Positions 58,435-64,000 of a DNA stretch of 64,000 nt are shown here, piece by piece. Origin of the DNA: Paraburkholderia tagetis (GTDB lineage: Bacteria > Pseudomonadota > Gammaproteobacteria > Burkholderiales > Burkholderiaceae); the NCBI RefSeq assembly GCF_022213065.1, contig NZ_JAKLJA010000003.1, forward strand, positions 1 to 64,000, read 5' to 3'. How positions within the stretch are numbered: the stretch's first letter is position 1; the number at the start of each line of letters is the position of its first letter. The notes under the pieces were generated by a model, which made no database searches, had not been told where the DNA came from, and saw nothing but the letters and a program-made list of their open reading frames with translations. The position numbers and the translations under genes were made by a program.

Positions 58435-60882
58435 GTGAGCAATCTGAATATTCGCAAGGTGGCCGTGCTCGGCGCCGGCGTGATGGGCGCGCAGATCGCA
58501 GCGCACCTGATCAACGCGCGCGTGCCCGTGCTGCTGTTCGATCTGCCCGCGAAGGAAGGCCCGAAAAACGCCATCGCGCTCAAGGCGATCGAGAACCTCA
58601 AGAAGCTCTCGCCCGCGCCGTTCGGTGTGAAGGACGACGCGCAGTACATCACGCCCGCGAACTACGAAGACGACATCGCCAGGCTCGCGCAATGCGACGT
58701 GGTGATCGAAGCGATCGCCGAGCGCATGGACTGGAAGCACGATCTCTACAAGAAGGTCGCGCCGCATATCGCTCCGAACGCGATCTTCGCGACCAACACC
58801 TCGGGTCTGTCGATCACCGAACTCTCGCACGGCTTCGACGATGCGCTGAAGGCGCGCTTTTGCGGCGTGCACTTCTTCAATCCGCCGCGCTACATGCACC
58901 TCGTCGAGCTGATCCCGACGACGCATACGCAGCCCGCCATTCTCGACCAGCTCGAATCGTTCTTGACGAGCGTGGTGGGCAAGGGCGTGGTGCGCGCGAA
59001 GGATACGCCGAACTTCATCGCGAACCGCGTGGGTATTTTCTCGATCCTCGCGGTGATCGCGGAGGCGAAGAAGTTCGGTCTGCGCTTCGACGAAGTCGAC
59101 GACCTCACGGGCAGCCGCCTGGGCCGTGCGAAGTCGGCGACGTTCCGGACTGCTGATGTTGTCGGTCTCGACACCATGGCGCACGTCATCAGGACGATGC
59201 AGGACAACCTCAAGGACGATCCGTTCTTCCCGGTCTACGAGACGCCGGCGGTACTCGCCGCACTCGTGCAGAAGGGCGCGCTCGGCCAGAAGACGGGCGG
59301 CGGCTTCTATCGCAAGGAAGGCAAGGCGATCAAGGTGCTCGACGGCAACACGGGCGAGTACGTGGACGGCGGCGCGAAGGCCGATGAAATCGTCGGCCGC
59401 ATCCTCAAGCGTCCGCCCGCCGAGCGCCTGAAGCTGCTGCGCGAGACGCAGCACCCGCAGGCGCAGTTCCTCTGGTCGATTTTCCGCGACGTGTTCCATT
59501 ACATCGGCGTGCATCTGGCGTCGATTGCGGACAACGCGCGCGATGTCGATCTCGCGATTCGCTGGGGTTTCGGCTGGAACGAAGGGCCGTTCGAAGGCTG
59601 GCAGGCCGCGGGCTGGAAGCAGGTGGCCGAGTGGGTGAAGGAAGACATCGACGCGGGCAAGGCGCTCTCGAACGCACCGCTGCCCGCATGGGTGTTCGAC
59701 GGTGCGGTCGCGGCGAACGGCGGCGTGCATGGCGCTGAAGGCTCGTGGTCGCCCGCTGAGTCGCGTTTCGTGCCGCGCTTGAATCTGCCGGTGTACGAGC
59801 GTCAGGTGTTCCGCGCTGCACTCCATGGTGAAACGGGGGACCAGGTTCGCGATCCGAAGACCTTCGGCAAGACGCTGTTCGAGAACGAGCACCTGCGCGC
59901 CTGGGTCGACGATCGCGCAGGCGAGGACGATGTCGTCATCGTCTCGTACAAGAGCAAGATGAACACGATGGGCCCGGGCGTGCTCGACTCGCTCGTGAAG
60001 GCCATCGACATCGCTGAAGACGGCTACAAGGGCGTCGTGATCTGGCAACCCACGTCGCTGAAGCTCGGGGCGCCAGGTGGCCCGTTCTCGGCAGGCGCGA
60101 ACCTCGAAGAAGCCATGCCCGCGTTCATGATGGGGGGAGCCAAGGGCATCGAGCCGTTCGTGAAGAAGTTCCAGGACACCATGCTGCGCGTGAAGTACGC
60201 GAATGTGCCGGTGGTGGCGGCGGTCTCGGGCATCGCGCTCGGCGGCGGCTGCGAAATCATGCTGCATAGCGCCAAGCGCGTTGCGCACATCGAGAGCTAT
60301 ATCGGCCTCGTGGAAGTAGGCGTGGGTCTCGTGCCCGCGGGCGGCGGCCTGAAGGAAGCGGCGCTGCGCGCGGCGGACGCGGCGCAAGCGGTTGGCGCGG
60401 CGCCGAGCGACCTGCTCAAATTCCTCCAGAAGTCGTTCGAGAACGCGGCGATGGCCAAGGTCTCGGGATCGGCGCTCGAAGCGCGCGCGATGGGTTATCT
60501 GAAGCCCTCGGACACCATCGTTTTCAACGTGTTCGAGTTGCTCGACACGGCGAAGAAGGAAGCGCGCGCACTGAGCGCGGCCGGTTACCGTCCGCCGCTG
60601 CGCGCGACGCGGATTCCGGTCGCGGGCCGCTCGGCGATCTCGACCATCAAGGCGTCGCTCGTGAACATGCGCGATGGCCGCTTCATCAGCGACCACGACT
60701 TCCTGATCGCGAGCCGCATCGCGCATGCGGTGTGCGGCGGCGACGTCGAGGCAGGCAGCCTCGTCGACGAGGAATGGCTGCTCACGCTCGAGCGCCGCGC
60801 CTTCGTCGACCTGCTCGGCACGCAGAAAACACAGGAACGCATTATGGGCATGCTGCAGACCGGCAAGCCGGTGCGCAACTAA
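58435..60882 (+). CDS. 3-hydroxyacyl-CoA dehydrogenase / enoyl-CoA hydratase fusion
   Basis: 815-residue bifunctional protein with 3-hydroxyacyl-CoA dehydrogenase at the N-terminus (NAD-binding LGAGVMGAQI about 12-21; catalytic His in the GVHFFNPPR segment about 143) and an enoyl-CoA hydratase/isomerase domain at the C-terminus (about 530-690). In the hydratase part GGGCEI and VEVGVGLVPAGGG carry both catalytic Glu residues. The domain order is the reverse of FadB/FadJ. GTG start at 58435 follows GGAGG. Steps two and three of beta-oxidation. Confidence 0.93.
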   Translation: MSNLNIRKVAVLGAGVMGAQIAAHLINARVPVLLFDLPAKEGPKNAIALKAIENLKKLSPAPFGVKDDAQYITPANYEDDIARLAQCDVVIEAIAERMDWKHDLYKKVAPHIAPNAIFATNTSGLSITELSHGFDDALKARFCGVHFFNPPRYMHLVELIPTTHTQPAILDQLESFLTSVVGKGVVRAKDTPNFIANRVGIFSILAVIAEAKKFGLRFDEVDDLTGSRLGRAKSATFRTADVVGLDTMAHVIRTMQDNLKDDPFFPVYETPAVLAALVQKGALGQKTGGGFYRKEGKAIKVLDGNTGEYVDGGAKADEIVGRILKRPPAERLKLLRETQHPQAQFLWSIFRDVFHYIGVHLASIADNARDVDLAIRWGFGWNEGPFEGWQAAGWKQVAEWVKEDIDAGKALSNAPLPAWVFDGAVAANGGVHGAEGSWSPAESRFVPRLNLPVYERQVFRAALHGETGDQVRDPKTFGKTLFENEHLRAWVDDRAGEDDVVIVSYKSKMNTMGPGVLDSLVKAIDIAEDGYKGVVIWQPTSLKLGAPGGPFSAGANLEEAMPAFMMGGAKGIEPFVKKFQDTMLRVKYANVPVVAAVSGIALGGGCEIMLHSAKRVAHIESYIGLVEVGVGLVPAGGGLKEAALRAADAAQAVGAAPSDLLKFLQKSFENAAMAKVSGSALEARAMGYLKPSDTIVFNVFELLDTAKKEARALSAAGYRPPLRATRIPVAGRSAISTIKASLVNMRDGRFISDHDFLIASRIAHAVCGGDVEAGSLVDEEWLLTLERRAFVDLLGTQKTQERIMGMLQTGKPVRN

Positions 60883-60916
60883 GCGGCACGGCACGATAAA
60901 CGGATCGGAGTTACAG

Positions 60917-62116
60917 ATGAGCAAACAGTTGCAGGACGCATACATCGTCGCCGCGAGCCGCACGCCCATCGGCAAGGCGCCGCGCGGCGTGTTCAGGAAC
61001 ACCCGCCCCGACGAGCTGCTGGTGCACGCGATCAAGTCGGCGGTTGCGCAGGTGCCGGGTCTCGACACCAAAGTGATCGAAGACGCCATCGTCGGTTGCG
61101 CGATTCCCGAGGCGGAGCAGGGGCTGAACGTGGCGCGCATCGGCGCGTTGCTCGCGGGATTGCCGCAGAGCGTGGGCGGCGTGACCGTCAATCGTTTTTG
61201 CGCGTCGGGTCTCACGGCGCTCGCCATGGCTGCGGACCGCATCCGCGTGGGCGAAGCCGATGCGATGATCGCGGGCGGCTGCGAGTCGATGAGCATGGTG
61301 CCGATGATGGGCAACAAGCCGTCGCTCTCGCCGCATATCTTCGATCGCAGCGAAGACGTTGGGATTGCTTACGGTATGGGCCTCACGGCCGAGAAGGTCG
61401 CGGAGCGCTGGAAGGTGAGCCGCGAGGCGCAGGACGCGTTCTCGGTGGAGTCGCATCGCCGCGCGCTGGCCGCGCAACAGGCGGGCGAGTTCAAGGACGA
61501 GATCGCGCCGTACACCCTGATCGAGCGTTTCCCGGATCTCGCCACGGGCGAGGTGAAGGTGAAGGAGCGCCTGATCGAGCTCGACGAAGGCCCGCGTGCG
61601 GAGACCTCGCTCGAAGGCCTCGCCAGGCTGCGCCCGGTTTTCGCGAACAAGGGCTCGGTCACGGCTGGCAACAGCTCGCAGACTTCGGATGGCGCGGGCG
61701 CACTGATCGTCGTCTCCGAGAAGATGCTCAAGCAGTTCAACCTCACGCCGCTCGCGCGCTTCGTGAGCTTCGCGGTGCGCGGCGTGCCGCCGGAGATCAT
61801 GGGCATCGGCCCGAAGGAAGCGATTCCGGCTGCGCTGAAGGCCGCGGGCCTGAAGCAGGACGATCTCGACTGGATCGAGCTCAACGAGGCGTTTGCCGCG
61901 CAGTCGCTGGCGGTGATCCAGGACCTCGGTCTCGATCCTTCGAAGATCAACCCGCTCGGCGGCGCGATTGCGCTGGGCCACCCGCTCGGCGCGACGGGCG
62001 CGATCCGCGCTTCGACGGTCGTGCACGGGCTGCGCCGCCGCAACTACAAGTACGGCATGGTGACGATGTGCGTCGGCACCGGCATGGGCGCGGCGGGCAT
62101 CATCGAGCGGCTGTAA
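60917..62116 (+). CDS. Acetyl-CoA C-acyltransferase (thiolase)
   Basis: 399 residues, thiolase fold. The nucleophilic Cys is in VNRFCASGL (about residue 94), the His in GGAIALGHPLGATGA and the second Cys in CVGTGMGAAG near the end. As a FadA-type enzyme it cleaves 3-ketoacyl-CoA, the last step of beta-oxidation. ATG at 60917 has GGAG 8 bases upstream. It follows the bifunctional enzyme by 34 bases. Confidence 0.95.
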   Translation: MSKQLQDAYIVAASRTPIGKAPRGVFRNTRPDELLVHAIKSAVAQVPGLDTKVIEDAIVGCAIPEAEQGLNVARIGALLAGLPQSVGGVTVNRFCASGLTALAMAADRIRVGEADAMIAGGCESMSMVPMMGNKPSLSPHIFDRSEDVGIAYGMGLTAEKVAERWKVSREAQDAFSVESHRRALAAQQAGEFKDEIAPYTLIERFPDLATGEVKVKERLIELDEGPRAETSLEGLARLRPVFANKGSVTAGNSSQTSDGAGALIVVSEKMLKQFNLTPLARFVSFAVRGVPPEIMGIGPKEAIPAALKAAGLKQDDLDWIELNEAFAAQSLAVIQDLGLDPSKINPLGGAIALGHPLGATGAIRASTVVHGLRRRNYKYGMVTMCVGTGMGAAGIIERL

Positions 62117-62152
62117 GTGCTTCGTGCTTTTAGTGCATAGGCGTTATCGACA

Positions 62153-62187
62153 CGGTTCGCAGGCTTCGCGGTCTGCGGGCCGTTTTT
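62153..62187 (+). terminator. Terminator-like hairpin after thiolase gene
   Basis: CGCAG (62158-62162) pairs with CTGCG (62173-62177), extended by outer CGG/CCG, followed by TTTTT. It suggests that most operon transcripts end here, so the enoyl-CoA hydratase gene may be read separately or only by read-through. Confidence 0.55.
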
Positions 62188-62239
62188 CGTATCAGGTTAG
62201 CAACGGCGTCGAGCCCGGATTGAAACTGGAGACAACCCC

Positions 62240-63010
62240 ATGAGCAACGAAATCCTGATCGCACGCGAGAACGGCGTGCTGACGATCACCATCAACCGGC
62301 CCGAGCGCAAGAACGCGCTGACACCCGCGATGTACCAGGCGATGGCCGAGGCGCTCGCTTCGGCGCAAGAGGACGCCGCCGTGCGCGCCGTGCTGCTGCG
62401 CGGCCACGCCGAAATCTTCACGGCGGGCAACGATATCGAGGACTTCCTGAAGAGTCCGCCCACCGGCGGTGATTCGCCTGTGATCCATTTTCTGCGCACC
62501 ATCTCGACCTTCGAGAAGCCGCTCGTCGCAGCGGTGGCGGGTGCTGCCATCGGCGTGGGCACGACCTTGCTGCTGCATTGCGATATGGTCTATGTGGCCG
62601 ATACCGCCCGCTTCGCCATGCCGTTTGCGCAGCTCGGGCTGTGCCCGGAGGCGGCTTCGTCGCTGTTGCTGCCGCGCGTGGCGGGCTACCAGGGCGCGGC
62701 GGAAAAGCTGCTGCTGGGCGAAACGTTCGACGCGGCAGAGGCGCATCGCATGGGCTTCGTGAATCGCGTGCTGCCCGCCGCCGAACTCGATGCGTTCGTG
62801 AGCGCCCAACTGGCGAAGCTCGTCGCGCTGCCCGCTGCGTCGCTGCGCGTGACCAAGGCGCTCATGAAGCGCGCGAGCGAGCACGAGATCAAGACGCAGA
62901 TCAGCGAGGAGTCGGTGCACTTCGGCACGCGGCTGCTCGCGCCCGAAGCGCGCGAGGCGTTCACTGCCTTCCTGGAAAAGCGCAAGCCGGACTTCCGCCA
63001 GTTCGACTGA
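62240..63010 (+). CDS. Enoyl-CoA hydratase/isomerase-family protein
   Basis: 256 residues of the crotonase fold. AGNDIEDF forms the oxyanion loop, with AAIGVGTTLLLHCD as the second. The classic hydratase Glu after GGG is not seen; instead LGLCPEAASSLL resembles the Glu-containing segment of peroxisomal delta3,delta2-enoyl-CoA isomerases. It may therefore be an isomerase for unsaturated fatty acids rather than a hydratase. ATG at 62240, with GGAG about 10 bases upstream. Confidence 0.88.
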   Translation: MSNEILIARENGVLTITINRPERKNALTPAMYQAMAEALASAQEDAAVRAVLLRGHAEIFTAGNDIEDFLKSPPTGGDSPVIHFLRTISTFEKPLVAAVAGAAIGVGTTLLLHCDMVYVADTARFAMPFAQLGLCPEAASSLLLPRVAGYQGAAEKLLLGETFDAAEAHRMGFVNRVLPAAELDAFVSAQLAKLVALPAASLRVTKALMKRASEHEIKTQISEESVHFGTRLLAPEAREAFTAFLEKRKPDFRQFD

Positions 63011-63062
63011 GGCGAGGCGCTGCGGCGCGCGGTTTAGCCGGCCTGGCCGGCCTGGGTGGCTC

Positions 63063-63107
63063 GGAGGTGGCGGAGGTGGCGGAGGTGGCGGAGGTGGCTC
63101 AGGTGGC
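63063..63107. repeat. 9-base tandem repeat at the 3' end of fdhD
   Basis: GGAGGTGGC is repeated exactly four times (63063-63098), with a diverged fifth unit TCAGGTGGC (63099-63107). The TCA of that unit is the fdhD TGA stop on the minus strand, and GGGTGGC copies precede the array. It lies between two convergent genes. Confidence 0.95.
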
Positions 63108-64000
63108 TTGGCCGGCGTCCGGCACGGCATTTGACGCCGTGTCGTAATCGACATAGCCGGACTCGCGGCAGAAGCTCACGAGCCGCAGTCCAGCGCGCTT
63201 CGCGATGGCGATGGCCAGCGTGGAGGGCGCCGAGATGGTCGCCACCATCGGGATGCCCACCCGCGCGGCCTTGCGCACCAGCTCGTAGCTCGCACGGCTC
63301 GAGAGGAACACGAAACCCTGCTGCGTGTCGGCGCGCTCGATCACCAGTTGGCCGATGAGCTTGTCGAGCGCGTTGTGGCGGCCCACGTCTTCGAACGCGC
63401 GCAGGATCGCGCCGCTCGCATCGCACCAGGCGGCCGCATGCAGGCCGCCCGTGAGCTTCGTGAGCGCCTGATGCTGCGGCAGCTCGCGGGCGGCGCGCGC
63501 GATGGCATCCGGCGCTAGGCGCCCGAGAAAGCCCGTGTCGGGCACGGTTTCCGGCTCGAGATCGAGCAAATCGATGCTCTCGATGCCGCACACCCCGCAG
63601 CCGCTGCGCCCGGCAAGGGCCCGGCGCTTTTCCTTCAACTCGACGAACGCCTGCTGCACGACCGTGAGATGGACCTCGGCGTGCGGCAGATCGGCCGAAT
63701 CCGGCTTGGCGTACCAGAAGACTTCGATGTCCTGGATATCGGCGTTGCGCCCGACGATGCCTTCCGAGATGGCAAAGCCCACGGCGAACGCTTCGAGGTC
63801 GCGCGGCGTGCACATCATGACCGCGTGCGAGATGCCGTTGAAGACGAGCGCGACGGGCCATTCCTGGCCCACGTGATCGGCAAGCGTTTCTACCGTGCCG
63901 CCGCGATGGCGGTGCACGCGCAGCTCGACGGCGCCGGGCTGGCCTTCGGTTTCCAGCGGATTCGGCGCGGCGGCTGGCGTGGTGGGCAAATCAGGGTTCG
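63099..64000 (-). CDS. fdhD: Formate dehydrogenase accessory sulfurtransferase FdhD (5' end beyond window)
   Basis: Transfers sulfur from IscS to the Mo-bisMGD cofactor for formate dehydrogenase. About 300 residues are visible. The catalytic CGVCG (Cys pair) is in SGCGVCGIES, and the DVGRHNALDK segment is the family hallmark. The frame is open to the window edge without a convincing start; a TTG at 63989 is possible, but the real start is probably outside. The C-terminus ends in Asp-Ala-Gly-Gln-Ala-Thr at the repeat-derived stop codon. Convergent with the enoyl-CoA hydratase-like gene. Confidence 0.95.
   Translation of the reverse strand, partial: NPDLPTTPAAAPNPLETEGQPGAVELRVHRHRGGTVETLADHVGQEWPVALVFNGISHAVMMCTPRDLEAFAVGFAISEGIVGRNADIQDIEVFWYAKPDSADLPHAEVHLTVVQQAFVELKEKRRALAGRSGCGVCGIESIDLLDLEPETVPDTGFLGRLAPDAIARAARELPQHQALTKLTGGLHAAAWCDASGAILRAFEDVGRHNALDKLIGQLVIERADTQQGFVFLSSRASYELVRKAARVGIPMVATISAPSTLAIAIAKRAGLRLVSFCRESGYVDYDTASNAVPDAGQAT

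Noticed and set aside
63063..63107. CRISPR-like array
   Set aside because: Units are 9 bases with no spacers; it is a simple tandem repeat.

Overview
The window is a stretch of housekeeping chromosome from a GC-rich betaproteobacterium, most likely Burkholderiaceae (Paraburkholderia/Caballeronia/Burkholderia type). The basis is gene order and protein character: rplU-rpmA-obgE-proB, accB-accC-prmA, nrdA-nrdB followed by a Lys/Ala-rich histone-like gene, a 1355-residue FAD/Fe-S protein with a DUF3683-type N-terminus, and CNP1-like, PP0621-like and DUF3426-like proteins. Genes are densely packed on both strands. I see no prophage, CRISPR array, secretion cluster, defence island or biosynthetic cluster. 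The only mobile DNA is the 5' end of an IS110-family transposase at the left edge.

Layout. 1-252: end of an IS110-type element. 253-2900 (minus): CorB-like transporter, tRNA-Pro(CGG), ispB. 3115-6354 (plus): rplU, rpmA, obgE, proB. 6420-7806 (minus): a lipoprotein and rppH. 8047-10432 (plus): proS and a MarC-family protein. 10587-12541 (minus): a purine phosphoribosyltransferase and ffh. 12647-14714 (plus): a CcsA/YpjD-like protein, a PP0621-like protein and ampD. 14715-20021 (plus): the class Ia ribonucleotide reductase genes nrdA and nrdB behind a promoter with two NrdR boxes and a long structured leader. 20470-21099: histone H1-like protein. 21411-29647 (minus): SlyB-like lipoprotein, PfkB kinase, tpx, DUF3426 protein, prmA, accC, accB, aroQ, TlpA-like protein and an uncharacterised protein. 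29924-35958 (plus): mpl, YqiA-like esterase, RNase II-family enzyme, aroE, mtgA. 36050-39429 (minus): an apparent ilvA / 5'-nucleotidase / queF operon. 40016-53253 (plus): the FAD/Fe-S protein, a HIT protein, a DUF971 protein, the ubiquinone genes ubiE, ubiJ and ubiB (with a Tim44-like protein between), a methyltransferase, an FmdB zinc ribbon, a DUF502 membrane protein and aspS. 53477-55497 (plus): nudB and a cardiolipin synthase. 55784-63010 (plus): a fatty-acid beta-oxidation cluster headed by a TetR regulator. 63099-64000 (minus): fdhD, cut by the window edge.

Functional groups: translation (rplU, rpmA, obgE, proS, aspS, prmA, tRNA-Pro), cell wall (mpl, ampD, mtgA), fatty-acid synthesis initiation (accB, accC) and degradation (TetR to enoyl-CoA hydratase), quinones (ispB, ubiE, ubiJ, ubiB), shikimate (aroQ, aroE), dNTP supply (nrdAB) and amino acids (proB, ilvA).

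The most interesting signals are regulatory or structural rather than a new gene system. They are the textbook-spaced NrdR operator and the long nrdA leader with a possible small ORF and terminator-like hairpin; a window-wide habit of short tandem repeats (9, 12 or 15 bp, usually a multiple of three) inside or beside ordinary genes, including an in-frame 15-bp array in aroE and a 9-bp array running into the fdhD stop codon; an uncharacterised protein with a degenerate nucleotidyltransferase-like motif; and a PsrA-like palindrome ahead of the beta-oxidation cluster. No clearly new multi-gene system was found.
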